A DNA stretch of 64,000 bases from Dryomyza anilis. Lineage: Eukaryota > Arthropoda > Insecta > Diptera > Dryomyzidae. A program made the translations under genes and the position numbers. The notes under the pieces were generated by a model that saw only the letters and a list, made by a program, of their open reading frames with translations, had not been told where the DNA came from and did no database searches. The DNA lies in NCBI GenBank assembly GCA_951804985.1, contig OX638134.1, forward strand, positions 80,579,679-80,643,678, written 5' to 3'. Positions 1-11,994 of this stretch are shown here, in pieces (the stretch's first letter is position 1; each line of letters starts with the position of its first letter).

Positions 1-135
1 TAAATTTAGTGAAATAAATCATTGCATTTTCTTATAAATTCGACAATTCGTCAAAAATTTCGTTTATTTTTATAGTAGAAAAAACATTACGATAATAGTA
101 TTTATACCATTACATATTGAAATTACTATTGCGGA

Positions 136-400
136 AAAACAAGAAGAGCTAGTTCAATGAAACTTGGTACTTAGATTACTTATATAAATATACTCAAAAA
201 AAATACTATATAAATAATAGTTTTTTACTATTAAAAATAGTCAATAGTATAAATTATTATTTTAATCGGAAAATACCATTAAATACCGTGACATTGCCAT
301 TGAGTTTATATGACAAGTTTTGTTTTTTGTATACAATTAAATCAATAAATGTCCTATTGATCAATTTTAATGGGATTTGAGAGAATTTTTTTCTGGGTGT
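136..400 (+). mobile_element. MITE copy 1, inserted in a fragment of a DINE-like repeat
   Basis: From about 191 to 400 lies a short AT-rich element with A-rich and T-rich ends, the right end being TTTTTTTCTGGGTGT. Its interior (AATACCATTAAATACC, then ATGGGATTTGAG near the right end) recurs at 28189-28408 and, inverted, at 27834-28042. It has no coding capacity. The preceding bases 136-190 resemble the inner part of the repeat starting at 63455 (shared GAGCTAG...AATGAAACTT...ACTTAGATTACT), so this looks like a MITE inserted in an older dispersed repeat. The left boundary is uncertain. Confidence 0.6.
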
Positions 401-660
401 ACGCTATCTATATATATAAAACTCTTGGTCCGTCTGTCTGTCTGTCTGTTTGTTCCAGCATCACGTCTAAACCGCTGAACCGATTTAACTGAAATTTTGT
501 AACATTATACTATGGAGTCCGGAAGGTGTCATAGGCTATATATGGAAAAAGGGGCGTGGTACCTCCCATACAACCTAAACATTCCAAACGCCATAACACA
601 TACACAAGCTAAAAAGATGAAACAAAAAACTCAAATACAAAAAAAAATATACAAAAGCAA

Positions 661-942
661 CTACACCACATTAAAACTCACCTTAATGAAACTCATCACA
701 CTAAAATTCACCACACTAAAATTCTCCACACTAAAACTCATCACACTAAAACTCTACAGACTAAAACTTACCACACTAAAACTTACCACAATAAAATTCA
801 CCACATTGAAACTCACCACAATAAAATTCACCACACTGAAACTCACCACACCAAAATTCACCTCACCTAAACTCACCACATTAAAACTCACCACACTGAA
901 ACTCACCATATTAAAACTCACCATACTAAAATTTCTACTGTG
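661..942 (+). repeat. 15-bp minisatellite A inside the Helitron
   Basis: About 18 degenerate copies of AAAACTCACCACACT. Because 15 is a multiple of 3, one frame stays open and reads as a repetitive Leu-Lys-Leu/Phe-Thr-Thr peptide. There is no sign that it is expressed. Confidence 0.9.
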
Positions 943-944
943 AA

Positions 945-1115
945 GAATTCTACGGGGAAGAATTCTACGGGAAAGAATTCTAACGGGAACAATTCTACCG
1001 GGATGAGTTCTACGGGAAGATTTCTTCCGGGAAGAATTCTACCGGGATGAGTTCTACGAGAAGATTTCTACCGGGAAGAATTCTACGGGAAAGCGTTCTA
1101 TGGGGAAGAATTTTA
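945..1115 (+). repeat. 15-bp minisatellite B inside the Helitron
   Basis: About 11 copies of GAAGAATTCTACGGG, with GAAAG and GATGAG variants, directly following minisatellite A. The unit length is the same but the sequence is unrelated. Confidence 0.9.
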
Positions 1116-1681
1116 CGGGGCAGTCTGAGAAAAAATTGTCTTTGAGAAAAGTTGTTTTGGCTGAGAATTATTATTTGGCTACTACATTTATAAAACCAAT
1201 AAAAAAAACTTTCATAGCCAATCACGGGCCCCTGTTATAAATAATAAAAATGTTTTTTTAATTCACAAAATCTTGGCACGAGTCGAGCACGGGTCCAGCT
1301 AGTATAGAATTAAAACTGACCATGATCTTTAATTGTATCATCTGACCCGAATTATTACTAATTTTAAAATACAAACCATTCAAATATCTCTACTTTAAAA
1401 TTTCCCATTACTTTTCTTACTGTTTTTTTTTTATTTGCCTTTGTTTTATTCGAATTTATTTTTACTAGAAAATATCAATCGAAGCTGTAGCAAAATTTTT
1501 GTTTAACAATTCTTTTATCAGTCATCAGTTTTTATCGAAGTTTATTACAATATTTCCAATTAAAATTGTTACCTTATGAATTTAATTAACTAAGTGCATT
1601 AATATTATCTAAAAATGGTGAATAATATTTTTTTTTTTTCAAATTTTAGTATGTTCGATTTTCAACATCGATATGTTATGT

Positions 1682-1753
1682 GCCTCTTTAGCTCAGTGGC
1701 AGAGCACTGGTCTTGTAAACCAGGGGTCGTGAGTTCAATCCTCACAGGAGGCA
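1682..1753 (+). tRNA. tRNA-Thr (anticodon UGU)
   Basis: A complete 72-nt cloverleaf: acceptor GCCTCTT/AGGAGGC (one T-G pair), D stem GCTC/GAGC, anticodon stem CTGGT/ACCAG around CTTGTAA, T stem GTGAG/CTCAC, discriminator A. Anticodon TGT reads ACA threonine codons. The terminal CCA is not encoded and there is no intron. A six-T Pol III terminator follows about 10 nt downstream (1764-1769). Upstream are AAGTGCAT at 1592-1599 and ATCGATA near -15, both with counterparts at other copies. Confidence 0.97.
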
Positions 1754-2640
1754 ACATAATAATTTTTTAAAATTTGCATTTTTAAAATTCTTATTTAAAA
1801 AACTGTTTAAACAATCAAGTAATACTTCATTTAAACGTATTTACGTTTAAAAATAACATTGTAGAAATGAAATGCATTTCAAGTTGAAATAAAATACCAT
1901 ATGCAAATGGTACTTAATATAATTCTTAAAATACTATTGCGAATATTTATTAAATATTTCAAAAAGATTCAAAATTATCACACAAATTGTTAGTTTCAAT
2001 TTGAATTTAGTAAATATTGCTATTATATAAGTTGCCATTAAATCTGATACAACTGTGACTGTTGCCTGTTATCACAAATTTATTGCCAGCAGTTCCAAAT
2101 CACGCATGGCGGCTTTTCACATCGAACATACCATATAACCATTACTTCCACATATTCTGCTGGGGTCTCCTCGAATGGAAGTTGTATGGCGTATATGACG
2201 TTCTGAGTTTCCGCTCGGTTAATGTCATGCAAAAAATCGTTGCTCATATGTGTGTGGCTTTGGCTGTCAATCCCTGCCATGCAACTGACAGTTTATCAAT
2301 TTACGACAGTCAAAGTCAGTCAAACGCACGACATGATATCGTTGCAAAATACAAAAAATAAATATTTAAATGACAAAATTTTATGCGTTCGACGTTCTAG
2401 AAAATTGTGCGTTGTATTTTTGTGTGTGAAAATGTGCGTGAGGCGTTTTCAATGTGTTTGCTAAAGTATTAGAGGATTCGATACTAATTTAAATATTTTA
2501 TCAATAAAATGCAGATGTTTGGCATGTGCAAACAAAAATACATGACTGGGAAGAGATTTTTCCATGGAGGCACAGTGTCAACATTAAGGTTAAATTTCAA
2601 TAGAAATTAATAAAAAGAATATGATTATAATATGATTTTA
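1754..2640. other. AT-rich spacer, no gene recognised
   Basis: Mostly A/T-rich. A more balanced stretch at 2040-2420 contains overlapping short open frames on both strands with no recognisable domain. I see no structured RNA or repeat. Confidence 0.5.
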
Positions 2641-4615
2641 GTTTTTGTTGAATATTCTTCAAATGTTTTTTCAGTGTTTAATTCTATTTTACAAAAATTG
2701 TTTTAGTGTTTTTACTTTTGTATTTTGTCATTGTTTTTGCTCATTTTGTTTTTGATTTACTTCTTATTTTAGAGTTTATCTTTTTTTTTTTTGATTTATT
2801 TCTTTTTTTTATTTATGCCTCTTGTGCTTTTCTCGTTTTGTTTTCTCGACTATTCTTTTGATTTTGCTTTTTTCCCTTTTTGCGATATATCTTTGTTTCT
2901 TCCTGTTTTTGCTTATATTTTGTTTTTGCCTTTTTTTCTATTGTAGCTTTTGTTTTTGTGTTTTTGCTTTTTTATTTTTTCTTTTGTATTGTAACATTTC
3001 CAATTGCTTTTTTTTTGCTTTTGTGATTTTGCTTACGTTTTTACTATTCTTTTGATTTTTTTTTCGTGTTTTTCCTTTTGTTCAATATTTTTTTTTTATT
3101 TTGTTATTTGTTTTGCTCATTTTGTTTTTGATTTACTTTTTATTTTAGAGTTTATCTATTTTTTTTTTTGATTTATTTCTTTTATTTTTATTTATGTCTC
3201 TTGTGATTTTCTCGTTTTTGTTTTGCTTTTGTTTTGACTATTCTTTTGATTTTGCTTTTGTTTTGACTATTCTTTTGATTTTGCTCTTTTCCTTTTTTTC
3301 GATATATCTTTGTTTCTTCCTGTTTTTGCTTATATTTTGTTTTTGAGATTGATGTAATGTTTTTTGCCTTTGTTTTAAATTTTTTTTGCATTTTTTTTGT
3401 AGCTTTTGTTTTTGTGTTTTTGCTTTTCCTTTTTTTCTTTTGTATTGTAACATTTCCAATTGCTATTTTTTGGCTTTTGTGATTTTGCATACGTTTTTAC
3501 TATTCTTTTGATTTTTTTTTCGTGTTTTTCCTTTTGTTCAATATTATTGTATTTATTTTGTTATTTGTTTTGCTCATTTTGTTTTTGATTTACTTTTTAT
3601 TTTAGAGTTTATCTTTATTTGTTTTGATTTATTTTTTTTTATTTATGCTTCTTGTGCTTTTCTCGTTTTTGTTTTGCTTTTGGTTTTACTATTCTTTTGA
3701 TTTTGTTTTTTTTTATCTTTTTGCGATATTTGTTTGTTTCTTCCTGTTTTTGCTTATATTTTGTTTTTCAGATTGATGTAGTGTTTTTTTAGGCGTTTGT
3801 TTTAATTTTGTTTTGATTTTTTTATTTTGTATTTTAGCATTTGTTTTTTTTGTTTTTTTATTTTTTCTTTTGTATGGGTACATTTAGTATAGCGTTTTTA
3901 TTTTTGCTTTTGTTTTGTGTTTTTGCTTACGTTTTTAGAATACTTTTGATTTTGTTTCTTTTACGTCTTTTGCGACATTTTTTTGTTTTTTCTGTCCTTG
4001 CATATGATTTTGTTTTTCAGATTGACTGCTTTTGTTTTAAACTATTTTCTATTGCTTTTTTTTTCTTTGGCATTTAGTTTTTTTTTGGGTTTTTTTGTTT
4101 GCTTATGCATTTTCTCCTATTATGTTGTTGTATTTGTGTTTTTGTTTTTTTTTTTTTGGTTTTGTTTTTATGTTTTTTGTAATTTTCCCTTTTGTTTTAG
4201 CTTTGGTTATGTGTTTTTTCTTTTGCTTTTGGTTTTGCGTTTTTACTTCTGTTTTTGTGTTTTTTTGCTTTGGGTTTTGTTTTTTCTTTTGTTATAAATG
4301 TTTGCATTTGTTATTGTGTTTTTATATTATTGCTTTCGTTTTGAGTATTTGCTTCTGTTTTTGCTTTTGCTTTAATTTTTTTTTTTTTTTTTAAATTTTG
4401 TTTTTTTATTTAATTTTATTTTAATTTTGTGATTTTGATTTTGCTCTCGTTATCGTTTTTTTGCTTTTGTTTGTGTTTGTATTTTAGTTGTTATGTACTT
4501 GCTTTCGTTTTTGTGTTTTCGTCTTGTTCTTATGTTTTTTTTTATTCTTTTTCCTTTTTTTGTGTTTTTGATTTTGCTTTCATGTTTTTGCTTTTGTTTT
4601 GTTTTCTTTTTTTAA
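2640..4615. repeat. T-rich (TTTTG/TTTTGC) low-complexity block with triplicated segment
   Basis: Nearly 2 kb of TTTTGCTTTTGTTTTTG-like sequence. A longer unit recurs three times, with TTTTGATTTACT at about 2750, 3126 and 3587 and GAGTTTATCT shortly after each. The spacings are about 376 and 461 bp, so tandem duplication was superimposed on simple sequence. The open frames here are Phe-rich artefacts. Confidence 0.85.
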
Positions 4616-4665
4616 TCAAATCGATTTAGCGGTTTAGACGTGATGATGGAACATATATAGTATAC
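4612..4665 (-). mobile_element. Fragment of Helitron-like 5' end
   Basis: On the minus strand this reads CATCACGTCTAAACCGCTAA followed by ATCGATTT, matching the block near 465-490 of the Helitron in inverse orientation. The GTCT microsatellite is missing and no CTAG end could be paired with it, so it is a degraded fragment abutting the T-rich block. Confidence 0.55.
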
Positions 4666-5972
4666 ATTTCAAAAAGCTCACAGACAATGACAAAACCAAC
4701 CAGCATCTTCCTGCCATCTGCGACTTCATATGTTTTACTTTCTTGCAAGGTATTTATGAAATTATTATGAAGCACATAAGCGGATTTATTGAGGCTTTTA
4801 TATTTATGTGGGGTTTGGCTGGCGCCGCCTCATGACCCGCCTGACAATAGCAACAAAAGAAGCTGTCGCAACAAAGTTTCTGCATCACGTGACATATGGC
4901 AAGAAACTGATAACAACTGCAGAGTAATCATATTATGAAGTCTGCCTGGGAAACACGTATAAGTCTCAACCTGTGTTCTCACTCACCTCTGACACGCGGC
5001 GACGGCAAAATCTGGCAACAAAGTTATAGAATGCCGCACAAAAACAATGAGTAATAGAAAAACAAAGAATAAAAGTGAAGAAATACTTGAAAAACTCTGC
5101 AGACAATAAATCGAAATCGTATTTACGAACAATAAAGACAACAGCAGACTCTTGCATGATACCAAACCATGCAGCATGGTTGGGAATTTCCAGAGTTACG
5201 AAGTTCTATTAAGAGTTTGTTGTAATTTTAATAGAGGCACATTTAAGCTCTTATTAGTGCCTCGAGCATGTTATTTTAATTTAGTATCCGACCATAGTTT
5301 TCATTGCTCAGACATCATACGAAGTCTTGCAACTTTCGAAGTTTTCTTTAGGCAGTCCTATGTCGAAACCTGCCCTCCTCCTCCTCCAAACTTGAACTGT
5401 GTTAATAACATAAAACGCTTAACTGTGCGTGCGTTTGCATTAAAAATTTGTCGTTTGTCTGAAATTCATATTTTCAAAAGGTACCCTTGAAGCTTAAAAT
5501 ATAAAATTCCTGTTACTTCAGTTTGTTATTGTGCTGCGAGGTTGTCAATATTTTCACGCTACAATTGAGGCACGTTCCATGGATCTGGGCAATTTACCTA
5601 ATATTTTGGGAAAATATTATGATTTAACAGATTGTTGCTAATAGCGAAAATAGCTGAGGTTGTTGCTAAGGATAGCTTGTTGCCATAAAAACGAAGTGGA
5701 ATAAATGATGTGGGCGAAATGTGGAGATTGTGCTGTTTGGAATCGTTTTTTTAGAAACGTTTCTAATAATAACCATAGTACTATTATGGTTATATATTAT
5801 GCGATTACTTAAATCAGTTTTTAACTTGAGAATTTTTCTTACAAGTTTTTAGAATACAAAAACTATTAGTTGTTTTAAAGATAAAACTTTGTATTTTACA
5901 GATACTAAAAAGATCAAAGTTAGAACATATTTAAAATACTCTACTGAAGAAATTATTATGTTAAAAAATGAT
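4666..5972. other. Unique spacer, no gene recognised
   Basis: Base composition is more balanced than the surroundings at 4670-5560, including GCATCACGTGACAT near 4885. Open frames on both strands (for example 5152-5490) show no domain and no plausible splicing. It may be regulatory DNA, but I see no specific motif array. Confidence 0.4.
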
Positions 5973-6044
5973 TGCCTCCTGTGAGGATTGAACTCACGAC
6001 CCCTGGTTTACAAGACCAGTGCTCTGCCACTGAGCTAAAGAGGC
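5973..6044 (-). tRNA. tRNA-Thr (anticodon UGU)
   Basis: Same 72-nt sequence as the copy at 1682. On the minus strand a six-T terminator lies about 10 nt after the gene (near 5962). Upstream it shares AAGTGCAT (complement of 6143-6150), a GGTAAATGATAAATT block and TTTCGATA with other copies. The conserved flank runs up to the edge of the 19-bp array beginning near 6211. Confidence 0.97.
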
Positions 6045-6210
6045 ATATGATACATTTCACTTAACATTTGTAGATATCGAAACTTTTGTATCTACTGTTA
6101 TCAAACAATTTATCATTTACCATTTTCAGACTAAACATAAATATGCACTTCATTAATTAACCGATATGTTGAACAATTTTAAATTCTTATTTTGTTCTTT
6201 TTATATGATT

Positions 6211-9120
6211 TTTAAGTGAAAATTGAATTTTCTTGAAAATTTGTATTTTTAAAGTAAATTTTTTTTAAAGTGAAAAATTGAATTTTTATTTTGAAAAATG
6301 GAATTTGTAGTGGACATTTTAATTCTTAGTGAAAAATTTTAATATTTAGTGAAAAACTGAATTTAATCTAAAAAAAAAATTGGATTTTTAGTGAAAAATT
6401 GGATTTTTAGTGAAAAATTGTAATTATAGTGCCCAATTAAATTTTTAATGAAACATTGAATTATTAGTGAAACATTTTATTTGTAGTCAAAAATTTTAAT
6501 TATTAGTGAAAAATGGAATTTTTAGTGAAAAATTGAATTTTTAGTAAAAAATGGGTTTTTTAGTGAAAAATTGAATTTTTTAGTGAAAAATTGAATTTTT
6601 TAGTGAAAAATTGAATTTTTAAGTGAAAAACTGAATTTTTAGTAAAAAATTGAATTTTTTAGTGAAAATTTGAATTTTTAGTGAAAAATTGAATTTTTAG
6701 TGAAAAATTGAATTTTTAGTGAAAATTTGAATTTGTAGTGAAAAATTGAATTTTTAGTGAAAAATTGAATTTTTAGTGAAAAATTAAATTTTTAGTGAAA
6801 AATTGAATTTTTAGTGAAAAATTGAATTTTTAGTGAAAAATTGAATTTTTAGTGAAAAATTGAATTTTTAGTGAAAAATTGAATTTTTAGTGCAAAATTG
6901 AATTTTTAGTGCAAAATTGAATTTTTAGTGAAAAATTGAATTTTTAGTGAAAAATTGAATTTTTAGTGAAAAATTGAATTTTTAGTGAAAATTTGAATTT
7001 TTAGTGAAAAATTGAATTTTTAGTGAAAAATTAAATTTTTAGTGAAAAATTAAATTTTTAGTGAAAAATAAAATTTTTGGTGAAAAATTGAATTTTTAGT
7101 GAAAAATTGAATTTTTAGTGAAAAATTAAATTTTTAGTGAAAATGTGAATTTTAAGTGAAAAGCTAAATTTTTAGTGAAAAATTGAATTTTTAGTAAAAA
7201 ATTGAATTTTTAGTGAAAAATTGAATTTTTAGTGAAAAATTGAATTTTTAGTGAAAATTTGAATTTTTAGTGAAAAATTTAATTGTTAGTGAAAAATTTA
7301 ATTTTTAGTGAAAAATTGAATTATTAGTGAAAAATTGAATTATTAGTGAACAATTGAATTTTTAGTGAAAAATTGAATTTTTAGTGAAAAATTGAATTTT
7401 TAGTGAAAAATTGAATTTTTAGTAAAAAATTGAATTTTTAGTGAAAAATTGAATTTTTAGTGAAAAATTGAATTTTTAGTGAAAAATTGAATTTTTAGTG
7501 AAAAATTGAATTTTTAGTGAAAAATTGAATTTTTAGTGAAAAATTGAATTTTTAGTGAAAAATTTAATTTTTAGTGAAAAATTGAATTTTTAGTGAAAAA
7601 TTGAATTATTAGTGAAAAATTGAATTTTTAGTGAATGTTTGAATTTTTAGTGAAAAATTGAATTTTTAGTGCAAATTTGAATTTTTAGTGAAAAATTGAA
7701 TTTTAGTGAAAAATTTAATTTTTAGTGAAAAATTTAATTTTTAGTGAAAAATTGAATTTTTAGTGAAAAATTGAATTTTTAGTGAAAAATTGAATTTTTA
7801 GTGAATTTTTAGTGAAAAATTGAATTTTTAGTGAAAAATTGAATTTTTAGTGAAAAATTGAATTTTTAGTGAAAATTTGAATTTTTAGTTAAAAATTGAA
7901 TTTTTATAGAAAAATGGAAAATTGAATTTTTAGTGAAAAATTGAATTTTTAGTGAAAAATTGAATTTTTAGTGAAAAATTGAATTTTTAGTGAAAAATTG
8001 AATTTTTAGTGAAAAATTGAATTTTTAGTGAAAAATTGAATTTTTAGTGAAAAATTGAATTTTTAGTGAAAAATTGAATTTTTAGTGAAAAATTGAATTT
8101 TTAGTGAAAAATTCAATTTTTAGTGAAAAATTGAATTTGTAGTGAAAAATTGAATTTTTAGTGAAAAATTGAATTTTTAGTGAAAAATTGAATTTTTAGT
8201 GAAAAATTGATTTTTTAGTGAAAAATTGAATTTTTAGTGAAAAATTGATTTTTTAGTGAAAAATTGATTTTTTAGTGAAAAATTGAATTTTTAGTGAAAA
8301 ATTGAATTTTTAGTGAAAAATTGAATTTTTAGTAAAAAATTGATTTTTTAGTAAAAAATTGAATTTTTAGTGAAAAATTGAATTTTTAGTGAAAAATTGA
8401 TTTTTTAGTGAAAAATTGAATTTTTAGTGAAAAATTGAACTATTAGTGAAAAATTGAATTTTTAGTGAAAAATTCAATTTTTAGTGAAAAATAGAATTTT
8501 TAGTGAAAAATTGAATTTTTAGTGAAAAATTGAATTTTTAGTGAAACATTGAATTTTTAGTGAAACATTGAATTTTTAGTGAAAAATTGAAGTTTTAGTT
8601 TGAATTTTTAGTGAATTTTTAGTGAAAAATTGAATTTTTACTTAGAAATTGAAATTTTAGTAAAAATTTATTTTTTTTAGTGAAAAATTAAATTTTTAGT
8701 GAAAATGTGAATTTTAAGTGAAAAGCTAAATTTTTAGTGAAAAATTGAATTTTTAGTGAAAAATTGAATTTTAGTGAAAATTTTTAATTTTTAGTGAAAA
8801 ATTCAAATTAAAGTGAATCATTTCGAGTAAAAAAATTAATTTTTTTAGTTAAAAAATTATATTTTAGTGAAAATTTGAATTTTAAATGAAAAATGGAATT
8901 TTAACTAAATTGAAATATTTTGGAAACTTTAATTTTTAAAGAAAATTTTAACTTTTAATTGAAAAATTTAATATATAAGTGAAAAATTTGATTTTAAGTG
9001 ATAAGCTGAATTTTTAATAAAAAATTTGAATTTTTACTGACAATTTAAATATTAAGTGAAAATTTGAATGTTTAGTGGACATTTTAATTTTTAGTAAAAT
9101 TTTGAATTTCGAGTTGAAAT
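6211..9120 (+). repeat. 19-bp minisatellite array 1 (GAATTTTTAGTGAAAAATT)
   Basis: Roughly 150 units of GAATTTTTAGTGAAAAATT, almost perfect between about 6500 and 8560 and degenerate at both edges. Each unit is a 7-bp dyad, AATTTTT-AGTG-AAAAATT. Variant blocks recur: TGAAAAGCTAAATTTTTAGT occurs near 7157 and again near 8718, so kilobase-scale blocks were copied inside the array. Stops in all frames exclude coding. Confidence 0.97.
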
Positions 9121-9975
9121 TTGAAATTATGGTGAACATATTATTTTTTTTTTTTTGAAATAAATTATTTATTTTGTAGTGTGAATTTTAATTGTGGTTG
9201 AAAATTAATTTTTAGTAAGCATTTTAATAAACATTAAAATGTTTAAATTATTAATTCATATGAAAATAAAATTTTAATATAAATGAATGACAAAAATGTC
9301 ACATTTATAACAAACATTTTAAGAAATTATATAAAAAATAAAATATAAATAAAACAAGCAAAAAATACACAAGTGAAAAATCGCTACAAATAGAGAAGCA
9401 TAAAAACCAAAAAAAAAAATATATAAAAACGCAATCAGTTGCTTAATGGCTGTCATAAATTGTAACACTGTCGTTTCCGCTTCCTGCAACACACACTCAA
9501 ACACACACACATACACATGTTTAACTGAAACAATAACCTTCACCCACCGCAATATGTTGCTGCCGCAAAATATCCAGCGCCAACGCCAACCCGCAGAACG
9601 TACAACAGGCTACATGGCGCTAAAAAACGACATCGACAGCGACATGTTACCCGTTTTTGGCCGCTAACGGGTTTTGGTTTTTCTTATGGTTGCCATTTTG
9701 TTATGTTTTGTTTTGTCAATAAATCAATTTTGGCGAAACGCAAACGTTTGACATGTCGCTAGTTGTGGGAGTAACAGAGAGAGAGAGAGTGAGGACCCAC
9801 TCTAGCACAACGAAAAAGTCAGTATTCCTACCCTCAATGTGGCTGAAAGCCTTTCGGCCATAGTTTTTCGAAAACAGTTTAACGCAAAGCAACTGATAAG
9901 AAATTCAAAGTCCACCAACAATGACAGAGAAACAAAATAAAGTCCTGAGTTCAAGACAAAAGCAATAACAAGATT
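9121..9975. other. Array decay zone and unique spacer
   Basis: 9121-9300 is decayed array. 9430-9820 is balanced sequence with CA-rich (9485-9515) and GA-rich (9776-9792) simple repeats. The short open frames have no recognisable domain. Confidence 0.4.
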
Positions 9976-9976
9976 A

Positions 9977-10960
9977 CACTGTAAGAAATAATCGTAAATA
10001 TAGCACAAAATGATTTACGACTAATTAAGGTTTTAGTACGTGTAGCAAAATACATTCGTTATATTTACGAATAATTTAATTGAAATTAAATCCAATTTAT
10101 TTGTTTCTAATCATTACAAATTCTTTTGTCATTGTTAATGGAATGGAAGTACAACTAATAAAAGTTTAATTAAAAAATTTATAATTTATTTCAATAGCTA
10201 TAACTAAAGGAGTCTGTGTTATACTCATGAAACATTATTTGAATACAATTCCAATAATTTCTTGTAATTGCTAATAATTTCTAATAATCAAATTATTCAA
10301 TTAAATGTATTTTAAATAATTAAATAGTTTGTTATAACTGCCAACCATTTAGTTGAAACAAAATCTAAAAATGAATTTGTAATTATTGCAAGTACATTTG
10401 TTGTTTCAAATAACAGTCTTTTCTAAAAAAAATTTCGTTATATTTGCAAGTAGTAATGAAATATTTAAATTTAACTGCTTCATTTACAGTATTAAAATAC
10501 TTTTGTTCTATTAATTAAATTTAATTGCTTTTTATTTTCTATTTTTTAATGAAATTCGATTGACAATTGAATGTTTGGAGTTAATAAACGTTATATAATG
10601 TTAATTATTTAACAAGTACATTTTACAAAGAACTATTTCTCATAATATAATTTATATTTTTAATAACTATTGATATTTGTTAATTCAATTAAATTGAAAC
10701 TCACAGTTGTTAAAGTAAATATTTTTCTAATTTAACCAAAACAATTTATTCGATGAGCAAAACAGTATTTGCTGTAATTTGTATTAATTTAATACTTTTA
10801 GCAAACCAGTTTGTCGTATTAACAAATATATTTGCTACTTATACTAATGTTGTTAATACTTTTAGCAAACTAGTTTGTTATATTAACAAATTTATTTAAA
10901 CTAATATTGTTAAAATAATGTCAAATGCCATATTTACGTCGCATATTTTTGCTGTGTAGT
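9977..10960. mobile_element. Possible MITE-like element with ACAC-type ends
   Basis: The left end reads ACACTGTAAGAAATAATCG and the right end ATATTTTTGCTGTGTAGT, which are imperfect inverse complements. The AT-rich interior carries duplicated segments, such as CTTTTAGCAAACYAGTTTGT near 10795 and 10857. No coding. The terminal match is short, so the boundaries are tentative. Confidence 0.4.
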
Positions 10961-11748
10961 GGCTGTTTGGATCGTTAGTAAATGCAGTTGATGTCAGAAA
11001 TTAATTGAAAATTTAAGTAAATGCAAAACATCGGCTCATCGTCGTCGTCATCGTCATCGCCATCAACAACGACAACATCGACCGCACTCAACCCGCAAGT
11101 CACACAAATGTTTTGGAGACTGGTTGGAGATTGAACTGGAGACTGAGTTGAAGACTGTTTGTTGATGGTTCTGATATGTAGAACTTTTCCGGGGGTTGTT
11201 CCGACGATAAGTCAATGGTTGTTTTGTGGCGGGTGGCGGTTGGTTTTCGCTAATTGCGCCCAGGGGCAAAATTCTCATCTTTGCTCTTCGCACTGCGGCC
11301 TGTTTGCCTACTGCATATTGAGCGGCTGAGATTCAATTTCAGATATTGTTAAATTTCATTGCATATGCAAAGGCGCAGCAGGAAATGATTTGTGGCGAGT
11401 TGCCAACATCATAATATATATTTTTTTAAATTGATTATAACCAACAAGTAATTAATATAAAATGTATAAATAATTAAAGTTCTACTTTTCTGAATTTAAT
11501 AAAATTTGATTTTAAAATAAAAGTTTATATTTTTAGTGAATAGAAATATTTTTTATAAAAATGTTTATATATAAATAAAATATTAATTTTTATTTTAAAA
11601 AATACATTTTTAGTAATATTTATATTTTTTAGTGAAAATTTCTTTTTTTTTTTTGTGAAAATTAAAATTTTTAATAATATTTTAATTTTTAATGAAAAAA
11701 AATTTTTTTTTTAATAAAAACATTAAGTCATACAAAATACTAATTATC
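10961..11748. other. Unique spacer then decayed 19-bp repeats
   Basis: 11030-11400 is balanced sequence opening with a TCG/TCA trinucleotide run (11038-11070). From about 11500 to 11740 it degrades into A/T sequence with scattered TTTTAGTGAA units, so array-like sequence lies on both sides of the next tRNA. No gene recognised. Confidence 0.4.
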
Positions 11749-11820
11749 TGCCTCCTGTGAGGATTGAACTCACGACCCCTGGTTTACAAGACCAGTGCTC
11801 TGCCACTGAGCTAAAGAGGC
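11749..11820 (-). tRNA. tRNA-Thr (anticodon UGU)
   Basis: Same 72-nt gene, minus strand. T4 and longer T runs follow on the transcribed side (complement of about 11690-11738). The upstream flank keeps TTTCGATA and GGTAAATGATAAATT-like blocks. The AAGTGCAT element is altered to AATTGCAT (complement of 11917-11924). Array 2 begins about 175 bp upstream. Confidence 0.96.
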
Positions 11821-11994
11821 ATCTGACAGATACCAGTTAAAAACAGTAGTTATCGAAATTTTTTTTATCTATAGATCGAAAATTTATCATTTACCACTTA
11901 CAGACTAAATATAAATATGCAATTAGTTAATTAATTGATCACTACTTCAAAATGATATTTTGAAGTAGTTTATGATATAAAAAAAACCGAAAAA

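Larger units (their letters stand above)
407..1302 (+). mobile_element. Non-autonomous Helitron (mini-me/DINE-like)
   Basis: The element starts TCTATATATATAAAACTC and ends GGGTCCAGCTAG. It sits between A406 and T1303, the A|T target arrangement typical of Helitrons (5' TC, 3' CTRR). Just inside the 5' end are a GTCT microsatellite and the block CACGTCTAAACCGCTGAACC, familiar from dipteran mini-me/Helitron-like repeats. The interior has no Rep/helicase coding, only two consecutive 15-bp minisatellites. I did not find a strong stem-loop just before CTAG, which is a weakness of the call. Confidence 0.75.

Noticed and set aside
512..943. Open frame with a Leu-Lys-Leu-Thr-Thr repeat protein
   Set aside because: It is the 15-bp minisatellite of the Helitron read in frame. 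There is no domain or start context, and it ends where the array ends.
2822..4629. Several Phe-rich and Lys-rich frames resembling membrane proteins
   Set aside because: Products of TTTTG simple sequence on each strand, with no consistent frame between the repeated units.
6211..9120. CRISPR-like array
   Set aside because: Units are contiguous 19-mers without spacers, and the DNA is eukaryotic. This is a minisatellite.
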